A DNA stretch of 64,000 nt from Pseudisothecium myosuroides (Eukaryota; Streptophyta; Bryopsida; Hypnales; Lembophyllaceae): positions 806,001 to 870,000 of the forward strand of contig OX637289.1 of the NCBI GenBank assembly GCA_951799445.1. The letters are read 5' to 3'. A program made the position numbers and the translations under genes. The notes beneath the pieces were generated by a model, which was not told the DNA's origin, ran no database searches, and saw nothing but the letters and a program-made list of their open reading frames with translations. This document shows positions 1 through 12,197 of this stretch, in pieces. Within the stretch, counting starts at the first letter, position 1; each line of letters opens with the position of its first letter.

Positions 1-3000
1 CCAGCTTGTTTTCTCCATTCCCACTTCTTCCTGCACCCCAGAACATGTCGTTTTGAGACGCTTCCACAAGCACAGCACCGGCAGTTGAGAGGAGCAGATC
101 TCGAAGTCCAGGGTACGCTAAAAACTTTGCCTGCAATGCCGTCTTCATTACGCTTATCCTTGCCAGTGCCCAATCGACTCGCACCTGCATCAGCAACGTT
201 ATTCATTGCACTCCTTTGCCAGGTGTATTATATAAGCTGAGTTTGGTGATTGTTTTAAAGTCATGTCTTCTGGTATCCAAAACTACACTTGAAACTTCGC
301 AAACCAATAATAAAACCCCTCCAGAAGGGTTCATACCAGATCAGGACGCTTCCGAGCAAGAGTTCTTCCCATTCGAGCTGCTTCTTCAGGACTCTCGGCC
401 TTCCGAATATTGTGAACACATTCTTGAACTATTTCATCTTCAACACCCGCGAATTTCTGTGCCTGCAAGACCACAATGACCAACAAAGAACCCACAAGAG
501 TGAGGCATGAGTTCTACCAGAATGCTGCCGCAGATTACACAAGGTGTAATTCACTCATTGAGATTTATCCAGTATATCTAGGTTCATTTCGCAGTCTGTT
601 TTCGTCAACGATCTGTAGCTCACTAGCGAGTTGATTCAAGGTCGTACGCAGGTGTTATATGTCAAATCGCTCGCAAACATCGAAAGCGATATTTACCTGA
701 TAATAATGCTCAACACTGTTCCATAACACAACAGCTCCGTCCTCATCAGGAAGAGAGATGGGGTGCGGAGAGAAGTTTGACAGTGCACCATAAGGATCCC
801 AAGGCTTGTAGAAAGTGATCACTTGAGGTCGTTGCGGTGATGACGGAATGCCTGAGTCTATTGTTGCGGCTGCTCCCATTGGAGAAGAAACACCAGGTTG
901 ACTGTTTGGAATTGGTTGTAGGAACCCTGTCATGAGCATGTCTGGTCCTATCTGAAGAATACAATCAACATCAAGAACAGGAACGGGACAGTAAGGGTAC
1001 GTGCAGTCAGCTGCAATATCTTGACAACTGACTGTATATAATTAATATCTGTTCACTTATTCGTATATATTTTCAAAGCTAGCACATCACAATATAAAAT
1101 GACGTTGGAAAGTAAGCAGGGTGCTATTCACCAATCCTAACATATTACCTACCATAAGATGCAAAGGGACCTATCTAATAGTATTAAGCTCATCACTATG
1201 TTGCCCAACGGCTTTGCCATGTTAAAAAGCGAAGTGCAACATTCATATGAAGTACGAGGTTATATTAATCCCACGAGCGAATCCTGCTTCCTGCAAATTA
1301 CTGTGCGCTTCTCTTATCCTACAGTTTAACATAATCATAACACCGTACGACGCTTCCTTGTCAGATCAAAGAGCTCTAAATGCACCAAAAGAGGAAAGGG
1401 CCAGACATACCTGCTCAAATGTAACATCTGACAATGGAAGAGCTTGTGTCATCTCAACCATTCCCAGATCTCCAACTGGTGTAGGGGCTGTGATGCCCCC
1501 TATAATCTTTGGGGATATGAATGCCATCACCTGGAGCTCATTCAACAGTTCGCAAATAAGAGAGACTAAGTTCAAGCGAAGCATTCCAGCATAGCATTAT
1601 GTTCGAGCATTATCAAAGAGATTACCTTTTGAATCACACCTGAGGCAATCGCTGGTGCTGACAGCATGCCACCACATTCCCACAAGATTGACAGATAGCC
1701 CCGATCATAACAGTAGTCCATCACTGCCCGTGGGGTCAGAAATTCGAATTCCACTACTTCCACACCTTTTGATCTCAGCAATGCTTGGAAGTCCTGACGA
1801 GCACCCCTTTGTGTTGTGACAATAGTCTGAGTGTTGGAGACGTCCCATAGGTTAGCATCCATAGGAAGATTCAAGCACCGCGACATTACAATACGAACGG
1901 GAAGATGGCCCCCTTCTTGCCTTGTCGTTAGACGTGGATCTGCTCATGTAGCAAGTTTTAAGTGAAAACCCGAAATGTAGATTCATAGTCACAAATGATC
2001 AAGATTATAATGACGAAACACCAGAAACAGTCCGACAGAAAACAGGAGCGGTTCTTACTATCCCGACGAACAGTGTTGCCTCCCACAACAATAGCGTCAC
2101 TTCGGGCACGGGTTTCGAAGACACGTTTCCGAGAATGCGTGCTGGAAACCCATGCAGAGTGGCCAGTGCTGGCTGCAATCTTTCCTGCTCAATACCAATG
2201 ACACAATCTCTGTATGTTTAGAAAACTCTGAAAGCTTGAACGGGCATAACCAACAATGCCTACAATTCATATACGGTATGTGTGAATTCATGAGTAAGGT
2301 GTCTTCGACATCATGCCCTTCAAAAGCCATTTAAAAGCTAGCTTTCAGAAGATATATTGACTCATACCGTCAACTGTCATGGCGTACTTCAGTATTGAGT
2401 AAGGCAGGCGGTTAGCAGCTCGGTAAAGGAGCGGTGCATTCACTAATTGACATGCTTTGAGAGCTTCCTGCACAACCAATTAACGATTGCTATTCAAGCC
2501 CTGTAACAAAGCTAGATCCCGTCCAGGATAATGCCTCGAGGGATACATTTGCAATGATATGTAAATGCCCGATGGTGGTGAAAGGTTGTTCCTATTCCAT
2601 TTTCATAACAAATAGCAACAGATAGCAACAGCCAAGCTTGGAGGAATCCCGAAACTCCGACCACACCTTGTAAAAAGTTCAAATAAAGGCGTTGCCGCAT
2701 ATTGTACCTGAATATTGCTCCCAGATTCCAGTAGATTCTGTCCACCAACTTCCACAGTAGCGCCTCCCTGGCGAAGAGCACCGATGGCCTTCCCATGCAA
2801 ATGCTGTAGTGGATGAGGTATTCCGACTACCACCCTTGACACCCCTGCCTGCCATTGACAGCGGTGTTCAGTGAGAAACAACATAAAAAAACGAAAAGTT
2901 TAGAGGCCCAATCAGGTCACCTATTAGCGTGTAAAAGAGAGGCAAATGAAACTGTTAAACCCTCCGCCACACACCTAGAATAAGAGAGCATACCAGGGGA

Positions 3001-3643
3001 AAACAATGAAACAGAACATATGCTTTGACAATTCTCCAGAACATTCTTCAAATATTTAGAGCATTAATCTAATGTGCTCGTACAAATCCAAAGCTCTCTC
3101 TACTGACACACTCTGTAATTGCACATCCCCTGTCTATCCCCAGAATTACTTGTGTCATCTTGAGCTCGCAATTGATTGGGTAACTTCCACATGTCAAGCT
3201 GTGAGCATGCAGGAGGGTGCTACAAGAAGCACATTCGTCCCCCAAAGGCAGTGTCATTCGAGAGGGTTGAATGAGTGTAACTATTCAAAACTTTCAAGTA
3301 CGATGCCTGCACTCGCCTGTCGAAGAGCGCGAACAGCACTATCGTCCCCATGGCAATCGCCAGGCTCCAAATTCAGATAAGCTGTTGCGTTCTTGGCCTC
3401 GTCTCCAGCTCGTTCTACCGCTTGAACTTCAGCACTCTTGGTGCCTTGAGCAGACAGAAAGCCCTCCCCCACCACTCTCGGTCCATGTGCGATCACGCAG
3501 CCAAAATTCGGATGCGGAGCACTCCATCCGGCCGATAAACCGGCAAGCTCCGCTGCTCGTAGCAGATGCGGAGAATCACCCGATGACGGGACCGCGGAGT
3601 TCGGAAGATGCGCTGATACCATCGAGAGAGCTTGCACATGCAT
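1..3643 (-). CDS. PYRR: PyrR: plastid riboflavin biosynthesis reductase with C-terminal COG3236 (YbiA-like) domain; 3' end beyond window
   Basis: Known plant PyrR (maize PHS1, Arabidopsis At3g47390) reduces the pyrimidine ribosylamino intermediate of riboflavin synthesis in plastids. Its COG3236 domain hydrolyses the N-glycosidic bond of reactive early intermediates. Exons read on the minus strand: 3643-3317, 2848-2708, 2467-2368, 2184-2059, 1939-1626, 1530-1411, 951-697, 462-337, 184 to <1; phases agree throughout. Visible in order: degenerate deaminase domain (APHPNFGCVIAHG, then KSAEVQAV where active enzymes have HAE, and LEPGDCHGD); reductase domain (LLYRAANRLPYSILKYAM, SDAIVVGGNTVRRDNP, WECGGMLSA, APTPVGDLGM); YbiA-like domain (VITFYKPWDPYGALSNFSPHPI, VEHYYQ, LLLSTAGAVLVEA, NDMFWGAG). 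Loss of the zinc ligands is the known signature of the reductase-only plant enzyme. The first intron appears to be GC-AG. An in-frame stop lies just upstream of Met 3643, so a transit peptide would need another upstream exon; this start is provisional. Confidence 0.93.
2849..3316 (-). other. Non-canonical GC-AG intron in PyrR
   Basis: Exon 1 reads GCTCTTCGACAG followed by GCGAGT, and the next exon begins after GGCAG. Splicing there gives ALRQ-AGVSRVVVG, matching the conserved family sequence with no gap. No GT donor nearby gives that join, and reading on through the donor reaches a stop within about 12 codons. CAG|GCGAGT is close to the usual GC-AG donor consensus. Confidence 0.75.
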
Positions 3644-3986
3644 GCTTGGTGCCGAATATATACAACCTCAGACTGTAGATGCACGAATGCTACCATCCAC
3701 ACCACGCACTCAGCTAATGCATCCTGAACTCCTCGCAACTGGAACCCCTAATCTGAGGCGGACAAAGACTTCCTACACAACATCCGGAGTCGAAATCGCA
3801 CATGAAATTTCCATTCAGAGGCGAAATTCAAGCTCACTCTCAACGCAAATGACGCAAACGATGATTTCCCAAACGGAGTACTAAAAATTTTCTTGAAATT
3901 TGGACTCCCCGACAATGCTGGATGTTGAGCGAACGCAATCCAATCCAGCTCAAACTGCCCAAATGGACGAATCTCTTCGACCTCTG

Positions 3987-3999
3987 AACCCTAAACCCT
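3987..3999 (-). promoter_or_regulatory. Telo-box upstream of PyrR
   Basis: AACCCTAAACCCT matches the plant telo-box (AAACCCTAA-type), common in promoters and 5' leaders of housekeeping genes. It lies about 350 bp upstream of the PyrR start. Function is inferred from motif and position only. Confidence 0.4.
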
Positions 4000-4279
4000 G
4001 GATGGGACCATCACCGTTAAACCCACGACACCCCCAAAACTGAAGATTACAAAACTAACTCATTAATATCCACATTCTCTACTCCATTGATTTGCAAAAT
4101 TCAAAGAGAACACAGAACGGGATTCCTTAGTTGTACAAGAGAATTCGAAACCAGAGCAATGCACAAAGGCGCAAGTTCGTGTCCGAATTCCGGGGCGACG
4201 TTGAACGTTCGACGCCTGAGATTCAAGCACCCTGAGACGGAGCTTTCACGGCGGTTCAGCAATGGAACAGGATAAGGAG

Positions 4280-4328
4280 AAATGGATGAATGAAATAGAT
4301 GAATGAAATGGATGAATGAAATGGATGG
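4280..4328. repeat. 13-bp tandem minisatellite
   Basis: Units AAATGGATGAATG, AAATAGATGAATG, AAATGGATGAATG and a partial fourth follow head to tail with one substitution. No coding role is evident. Confidence 0.85.
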
Positions 4329-5480
4329 GATTGAACGGTTCTGTGCGCATTTGAACATCATAAAATTGTTTACCAATGAAGCAGGGGTTCCTTTTAAAAG
4401 GAGACCCCTCCAATGAACAAAATTGCCTTATGTGACTCCTCAGCCAACCCAATTCCTTCAATTAACAAATGAGTCCCTCCCACGGATCTAATAAAGCGTA
4501 ATATCTTCCAACATGGGGAGGACCATTGCCTGCTTATACAATTTTATGAGTAAACTACAGTAGGTGATTTTACAAAATATTCTTATAGTTCATCCATTGT
4601 TTAAAATTTGAATGTTTGAATCCAAGGAGGTTAAAAGTATGCAACAGTCAATTTCAACCAAGAAGTCTAAAAATTGAATTTCTAAGTTAGAATTTCAAAG
4701 GTTCATGTCATTGTAATCCAATCATAAGAAGACAAGTGGCACTCATTGTCGAAAGGATCACATGTGGTGTGTATATATATATATCCTTGTACGAAGAATA
4801 TAAGATTTTTGATATATTAGAGTTAATCGCAAAGTTGGCTTGTGTTTGTGAACATGTGCTAGAGGAAGGTTTAATTAAAAATAGAACAAAACAAACATGG
4901 TACCAAACTCAATCAGACCTTAGTTTGGGTGCTCTAGGGAGTTTGGTCCTATGTTTTTTCAAAATTTCGGATCCTAGTCCGGCGTTTGCTCACTTTACAA
5001 ATAACTTTGTTAACTCTATTTTCTTTTATAATTATGATATTCTTGAACAAATCCCATTGCAATACAATGAGACCAAAAAGGTTTCATCAACATGCAAGGT
5101 TTCATTGAGAACTAAGTTATCGGGAAGTCATTAGGGTTTAGTAAGAACAAACGGATGAAAAACAAATTGCTTAACGGATGAAATCGTGACATTTGACATT
5201 GAATAGAATAAATAATACTCCGTGATTCTTTTGAGGTACGAGAGGTACGATAGAATGGCGGGCCGGGTGCGACTGGTTTCGCGTCACCCCGCCCAACCCG
5301 GCCCCGAGCAGCTTCCGCTTCATTGCGATCGCGGTGTTTTCTGAAGTCGAATCCGTCTCGCTCGCTCGAGGTTTGCTTGCTTGGGTTCTGTAATCTCGGT
5401 TGCCCCGCCTCGGTTGCCATATGTGGCGGATTTTTGGCCACTAGTGGAAACCCTATTACTTTGATTCGTAGTCGGTCACG

Positions 5481-8400
5481 ATGGGGAAGAAACAGCATAG
5501 CAAGGATCGTATGTTCATTACAAGCACAGAATGGAAAACGGAGTGGGGAGGAGCGAAGTCGCGAGACTTGAAGACACCGTTCAAACGTCTGCCGTATTAC
5601 TGCTGTGCGCTGACTTTCACGCCCTTCGAAGATCCTGTTTGCACCAAAGAGGGCCATGTTTTTGATATTTTGTAAGTCTCTGTTCTCCAACGCCATGGTT
5701 CAAAACTCTGGATACAGTATCATAATTTTAGGTTTCTTGAAGCTGTATGTATTACAGTTCGAACATACAAAATTCCGAATATCACGTGGCTGGAATCACA
5801 AGTCTGAGGTTTAGGGTTTAGGTGTCAATCTCATGCCGAAAATGAATATTGTTGTTGACTATGAAAAGGTATTGTCTGAAATATTGCTGATTAGATTTCG
5901 TAATGCAGGAACATAGTGCCTTATGTTACAAAATTTAAGAGGAACCCTGTAACTGGCAAGCCACTGGCAGTCAAAGACCTCATCAAGATTCAGTTTCACA
6001 AGAATGCAGACGGCGAGTACCAATGCCCGGTGCTTCACAAAGTTTTCACAGAGTTTACTCACATCGTGGCCGTGAAGAAGACGGGTAACGTTTTCTCGTA
6101 TGAAGCCATCCGAGAGTTGAATATCAAGCCGAAGAACTGGAAGGAGCTTCTTACGGACGAGCCTTTTACAAGGGACGACATCATCACCATTCAGGTCAGG
6201 ACGGTTGCTTACTCTGTAGAGCATCTGCTGTACATCTTCCCAAAATTTGCTGCAACTTGCAACCTGGGAGGTGCAAAATGTAACTGTTATTTTTGGCTTT
6301 ATGTCAGTATATTTGGGCAGGAGTTGTAGAGGACCTGCCGTGCAGAAGTATTGAGGACCATAGTGAATTCCTAAAATTAACGGTCGCTGAGATCAAACCC
6401 TAGGGAATGCGTTTTTTATTGGAATCAAAACGGGACAGACTCAGTGGCCGTTCTGCCTTTACTATAAACTCTACTTGCTCTGTTCCGTAGGATTGTGATT
6501 AACGAGGGTCTTCAAAGAGAACCCTGAAGCCGGTATGGGATCTTCATGTGTGTGGTCTTCAAAGCATCAGGCCTGGAGGAAGAAACCCTATAGGATGTTG
6601 GGTTCGTTCCGCTAAGTCCTCTATAGTAGAAACTAGCCAAAGTATCAAACGTAAACTTTAACGTTAACCGTAACACTTAACCTTAACTTCATTACGCTTA
6701 ACCTTTTCTTATGTGATTTTTGGGACCAGGACCCTAACAATCTGGATGCGAAGGTGCTGTCTGAGTTTGACCACATTAAGAAAGAAGTAGACCTCGATTC
6801 TGAAGAGCTAAAAGCGCTAAGGGATGATCCTGCTTACACTATTAATATGACCGGTGATACGAAACGCATACTGCAAGACTTGGGCTCTGAGAAAGGTCGC
6901 GAAATTGCCTCCACTGGTGGTGGTGGTGACAAGACTCAGCGTGAGCATGCAGCGGCTGTTGCCGCCTTGAAAGCAGCGAAGAAGGTATTATTTTGTTCCC
7001 TTGAGCACTTGGCTCAGACGCTTGGAACCATGTGGAATGGTATTTGGACATTTACTCAATTACTTTATTATTAAAGAGTTTATAAATGACTGCCTTCTAA
7101 TTTATCTTGGGTTGTTGTCATCGTCAGAGAGCGCAGGAGCATCCAGAAGAAGAGAAGAAAGAAGCACCTAAACCAGCAGCATTAAGTGTCGTAGATATTG
7201 CATCAGCATCAATTAATGGGCGCTCCGCAGCAGCCGCACTGGCGGGCTCTGCAGAGAAGACAGCCGCTCATGTGGCAGCTCATACAGCGGGTTCACTTGC
7301 TCCTGTCAATTCCAGATTGGTAATTTCTTTTTACTGCAGTTTATTTATTTTCTTTATCACTGGTTATGTTTTCATATTTGTTGCTTATGTTTCAAGATGG
7401 TGAGCATCTTCATGACGTGCAGTGCCCTCCCAGAAAGTCTGCTACCCCCTTGTGTGAGAAAAGGGGGAGAGGGGTGGGGTGGATAGCAATCTTTCTATGA
7501 GGGCACTCTAGAAATACACTCTTTAATACCAAGCAATCAGTACAGACATCTCTTTTGGGGGTGCTTGTCTTTGGGGTTGCGTTCCTGTTTCTTTTGGCCT
7601 CCTTTGCTAAGGGAGGGAGGGAGGGAACATCATTTGGAAGTAGGGGATTTAGTGACAATAGCTGTGCTATCCAGCATTCTAAGAACACTTTTGGCTGTAG
7701 GTAAAAAGCAAATACACTTCAGGTGCGGCATCCCGCTCCTTCACGTCAACTTCTTACGACCCTGTCACTCAGAATGAATTTGAGTATGTGCAAGCAGAGC
7801 GAAACCCCAAGAAAAAGGGATATGTTCGAATGCACACCTCCCATGGCGATTTAAATATCGAGCTTCATTGTGAAATCACACCACGGACTTGCGAGAATTT
7901 CTTGACTCTATGTGAACGAGGCTATTATGACAACGTGCTTTTCCACCGGAGCATCAAGAATTTTATGATTCAAGGGGGTGATCCGACGGGTACAGGGAGA
8001 GGTGGAGAATCCATTTGGGGCAAGCCATTCAAAGATGAACTGAACTCAAAGGTGACGCACAGTGAGAGGGGCGTATTAAGCATGGCTAATAGTGGTCCTC
8101 ATTCCAATGGTTCCCAGTTTTTTTTCTTATATAAGTCAGCAACGCATCTTAATTACAAACATACTGTGTTTGGTCGAATTGTGGGAGGTTTGGAGGTGCT
8201 ATCAGCTATGGAGAAAGTTCCTGTTGATGACGATGACCGTCCCTTGGAGGAGATACGAATTTTTCGTATTTCAGTATTTGTGAATCCATACACAGAGCTC
8301 GAAGAAGAAGAGAAGAAAGCTGCTGCTGAGGCTGCTGCAAAACCTGCTGACGCGGAGGAGGATGCTGAAAAATTAGGCAGCTGGTATAGTAATCCAAGCG

Positions 8401-8573
8401 CAGGTTTGGCGCCTCAGGCGTATGGTTCTGGTGTTGGCAAGTACATGAAAAGTATTGCGCCAGGAATCACACGGAAAGAGATTGATGTAGAAGCTGAAGA
8501 GGATGTGCCGAGCAAACGGAAGAAAATGGAGAATACGAATGGGGTACAGTTCAAAGATTTCTCAAGTTGGTAG
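5481..8573 (+). CDS. PUB49: U-box domain cyclophilin, PUB49/CYP65 type (PPIL2/Cyp60 orthologue)
   Basis: Peptidyl-prolyl isomerase fused to a U-box, a nuclear family linked to ubiquitin ligation and spliceosomal complexes (known for the eukaryotic PPIL2 family). Exons 5481-5671, 5909-6194, 6730-6984, 7128-7319 and 7701-8573 join in phase to 598 codons, close to the Arabidopsis protein. Domains: N-terminal basic start MGKKQHSKDRMF; U-box at about residues 35-110 (FKRLPYYCCALTFTPFEDPV, then NIVPYVTKFKRNP); linker with ELLTDEPFTRDDIITIQ and an Ala-rich segment; cyclophilin domain at about 349-509 with FHRSIKNFMIQGGDPTGTG and GSQFFFLYKSATHLNYKHTVFG; acidic then lysine-rich tail ending FKDFSSW, as in orthologues. 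Introns are 237, 535, 143 and 381 bp. An AGGGTTTA motif lies 340 bp upstream. No disablement seen. Confidence 0.95.
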
Positions 8574-9079
8574 TAGAGTTTTATTTTTTGATTATTTTGT
8601 AACATATCATAGTGGAGATTTTCAATCTGAGGATGCAGACCATTGGAATTGAGTTAGTAGCCTTCTTTTTCTGACAACTTGCATTATAATTTTTACTAGC
8701 GTTTAGAGTCATCTGGGTTGCCGAAGTGGACAATAACACAGCTGTGTCTATGAGGACAATGTGCTTTTCAGAGAGGTTCAAAGTTGTGGCCGAGTTGATT
8801 TGTGAGCTAATTAAAACTATGGCGCACATGTGTTGTATCAAGTTCAGGAATTTGGGGATGCGGTCCATCCTTCTAGAATCATTTACGGTATACTCAAACC
8901 TCTTTAACCGTTCTGGAACCTTTCTAAATATATTCAAATTGGTTAAGATCCCAGCCTTCTTTCTGAGATCATAGATTTCTTTATTTAATTATTAAGCATA
9001 CTAAAATCATAGACTCCTGAAAATTTAAAAATGCAAAGTCTGAAGTTTTTCCATAGGTGTATATTGTAGTGCAAAACAC

Positions 9080-9260
9080 CATGCGAATGCAAGGATTGAG
9101 AGATGAATGCGGTGAGAGATTATCTTTGAGCTGCTTTAGGTTGACATTATTATACGACCCTGACAGAAAAAACTTGAACCTCATAAGTCTCTCACAGCAC
9201 GAAAGTCTGCGCGTTAGGCTAACTTACTGTTGGAGCTCCCCCAGTTCTTCCGAAGATAAG
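9080..9260 (+). repeat. Dispersed repeat, copy 1 (empty-site copy)
   Basis: Closely matches 22968-23330, including GAGCTGCTTTAGGTTGACAT, CTCACAGCACGAAAGTCT and GGAGCTCCCCCAGTTCTTCC. The second copy is interrupted near its middle by a 188-bp MITE that is absent here. Confidence 0.85.
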
Positions 9261-9633
9261 ACCAGTGTCAGAGAACTCAATATATTATCACATGTAGAAT
9301 GTGTGTCTGGTCTGTAACATTGAAGAGCTGAGGTTGTGTAACCCTAGCACCAGGCTCTACCTCTCGCCGTGGGAAACTTGAACCTCCTGGAAGAGCTTCG
9401 AAGCTTAAATCAGATTAGTAACAAAGTTTGTCAGTACGAACTTCAATTGCTTCAGAGATTCAACCTTCTACCTTCAGTCAGATTTAAAGCCGGCAAGAGT
9501 AAGATAATTGACAACGATTTCCTTTCCATTGCCTTCGTAATGTGGTCATATGGGAGAAGATGACGTTGCATTTCACTTTGTTGCTTTTGCATCTTTTGAT
9601 TTCAGAGAGCGTTAAAGTCACCCTAGGTTTCCT

Positions 9634-9858
9634 AGTACACTAATGATGGTATTTAGTGTTACCCACACTACTTGCTTTCAAAATGCCATAAATTTTTACT
9701 CTTGATGAATATTTTTACCAACTACATTCATTGACAACTGCAACTTTGGAACATATCAATACCTATGCTCTTGGTAAAAATATTCATGAAGAATAATAAG
9801 TTATAACATTTTAAAATCAATTAGTGTAGGTAACACTATTTACCATCATTAGTGTACT
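9634..9858. mobile_element. MITE-like element with terminal inverted repeats of about 35 bp
   Basis: The left end begins AGTACACTAATGATGGTA and the right end is its near-perfect inverse, extending about 35 bp. A second inverted pair (GATGAATATTTTTACCA and its inverse) lies inside, so the element could fold into a long hairpin. Length is about 225 bp with no coding capacity. Flanks are TA on the left and TG on the right, so a TA target duplication is possible but unproven. Confidence 0.85.
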
Positions 9859-12197
9859 GCAATTAAGGTCGAATTGCCCATCACCATTCACTATCCAATT
9901 CCATTTCCCTAGATTTGACCCTCATTTCGTTCACTGCAACATCCAAATCTGTTCATTTTTCTGACAATTTTAGTGCATTAATGTCAAAAGGGATAATGTG
10001 TCAATCCTTCACTGGTGGGAAGTCATACATGTTAACCCCTATAGGACCATTTGTCCGTTTGGTAGACAAATGGGATTTCGGGCAAGTACCTGCAAGCTGA
10101 AATTTTGTCCTTATTTTTTGAAACTTTTTTAGAGATAGAAAAACTAATGAGCTTCGTGACAATATAATTTTTTTTCAATCGGTGCCCGAGAACAAAAGTT
10201 ATATCCAAATAAGCTCAAAATAGGGGAGAGCAGGCAGCAAAACAAATTTGGCAAAAATTTAAATTTTTAAATTTTCTTTTTCTTTTTCTCATAGATTGTC
10301 TATCTAGAAAGCTTTGATTAATTTCATTTGGATTTGTTTTGAGAAAGCTATGGACAATTTTGTTTTTTGGGCAAATAAAACATTCTCTTGAAAAAAATAA
10401 CTTGTAGGATTGATTTCTAAATGCAATTTTTGCAATTTTTCAAAAATAAAAGTTCCACATGGTTTGGATGACAGAATCGTTCTATTTAACATAGAAGTAC
10501 AAATGTTCATCCTTGGATCTTGTATGAAAAGAGGGTCTTGCACAATAGTTTGACCTCCAAGGAATGCTCTTGGTTTTTTTTGAGCAAATGATTTGTACAA
10601 TATCAAAAAGGATGATTTCCATATAATGTTTTAGGGTTTAAACTTAAAGGAAAAAATTCTAGTGGAAATTACAAATATGCAATCTTCAATCAATTCAAAA
10701 AGGATTTTTCAATTCTTGGCTTCAAATTTGATTGAAAACATTGGTTGGTGTAGCAAGTGCTCTAAGTTAATCTAATTATATAAATGTGATCTATGGATCA
10801 TATTTTGCAACTGTTGTTTAATCTCTAAAGTCCTAATGTTCTATTGAGGGACACAATGGAGTTCAAGTAGGCTCCTATAATCTCAATTTTTGTCATAATT
10901 ATTTGAAATTTTCTAGGAGATCATGTAGTTTTACAAGAGGTTTTTGAACATATAAGTTTTACAGCAATTGGACACCCTGTGGAGAAATTATAGGATTTTT
11001 TTGAGAAATTGGAACTCAAGGTAGGTTGAGCAAAGCCTTTATATTTGACTTTGAAGGAGGGGGGCAATACAAAGGCAAGTTAGAAGGACCAACAAATGGG
11101 CAATGGGTCCATAGAAGATGTTGAATTGTGCATCTAAGTTGGACATGCAACTAGTGGCATCCTAAGCTTCAACACCATCCATGGAGTCGTGAACTGCCTT
11201 GAATGCAACAAAAGAGTAGGATAATTGTAGGATCAATGCTCCTCTGTAATGGAAGTCAAGGTGGGAACATGACAAAAACTACGGTGGAACATGAAGGGTG
11301 CCAATATATTAGGCTCATTTGAGCATACATTATGACTTCAAATTTACGTAATGTCTACATAATATTTTTTCATAAATTTTTATAAGATAAGTGAATCTTT
11401 CAAAAAATTATTGGGATTATAATTTAAAAAAAATATGTGGTGGAAAAAGTGTTCCAAAAAGTGTAGAGTAGTGTCTCGAGTAGTGTGAATTGCTAATACA
11501 TTCTACCATTGCAAGATTTTATTAGAATTCTTCCACTTATTTTTAACTTTTCAAATTCGTGGAGATATGTCTAACATGGTCTACAACTTATTAAGAATTT
11601 TAAATTCAAAATCCATAGTACCCAAACAAGTATGAAGGCAAAGTTGCAATTCCCATCTGTAGTTTTCAAGCGGGACAAGCGTAAGTACCAAGATGAAAAT
11701 AGGGACCTCTGAGACTTGTCGAAATGCAACTACTGGTGCTGGTGCTGTGGTCGAAGCTCTTACCGAGAGAGACAAGTAGAAGATGAGCTTGAACGAAAAC
11801 ATGCACAGGTCCTTGACAAGATTTAGCACATGACAATGAAGGAAGGCCCTGCAAATGACAGGACTGAGGTGATAGGCTATCATTCTGTTTTGCGTAATGT
11901 TCTAGGTTCGGATCTTAAACCCACGTTTCCATCCACCTCTACTAAATTCAAAATTTGTCAGACTAAGTCACCGACGTCCAACCGCATTATAAACAAAACT
12001 CATGCTATTGACATTGAAACACAGCAAAATTAAATTTTGTACAGATATGTATACTAAAAAGCAGAACTCAAAACCCTCTGTATATGAAAAACAGGAAGCC
12101 TCTCTAACCACATGATCTATCTACAGCCTACAAATGACACTACTCTTCACAACTACAACCTCGCATCAAATCGAAGCATTTTCACACATTGCCTTCT

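Larger units (their letters stand above)
3644..5480. other. Intergenic region between divergent PyrR and U-box cyclophilin genes
   Basis: This 1.8 kb spacer should hold both promoters. I see a telo-box near the PyrR side, a 13-bp minisatellite at 4280, a short TA run near 4770, and an AGGGTTTA motif at 5133-5140 before the cyclophilin gene. No convincing coding region. An antisense reading of 194 codons at 5112-5696 lies over cyclophilin exon 1 and is taken as chance. Confidence 0.6.
8574..12197. other. AT-rich spacer with repeats; no gene recognised
   Basis: After the cyclophilin 3' end come a dispersed repeat (about 9080-9260), a 225-bp inverted-repeat element (9634-9858) and AT-rich sequence. 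A short stretch at 11757-11828 reads RQVEDELERKHAQVLDKI before a stop; it looks faintly like a coiled-coil gene remnant but cannot be assigned. Confidence 0.5.

Noticed and set aside
1247..1594. 115-codon plus-strand frame in the PyrR locus
   Set aside because: Antisense shadow of PyrR exon 6, which has the conserved APTPVGDLGM motif on the other strand.
5112..5696. 194-codon minus-strand frame overlapping cyclophilin exon 1
   Set aside because: It is antisense to a clearly conserved exon, and its predicted protein shows no family likeness or splice context.
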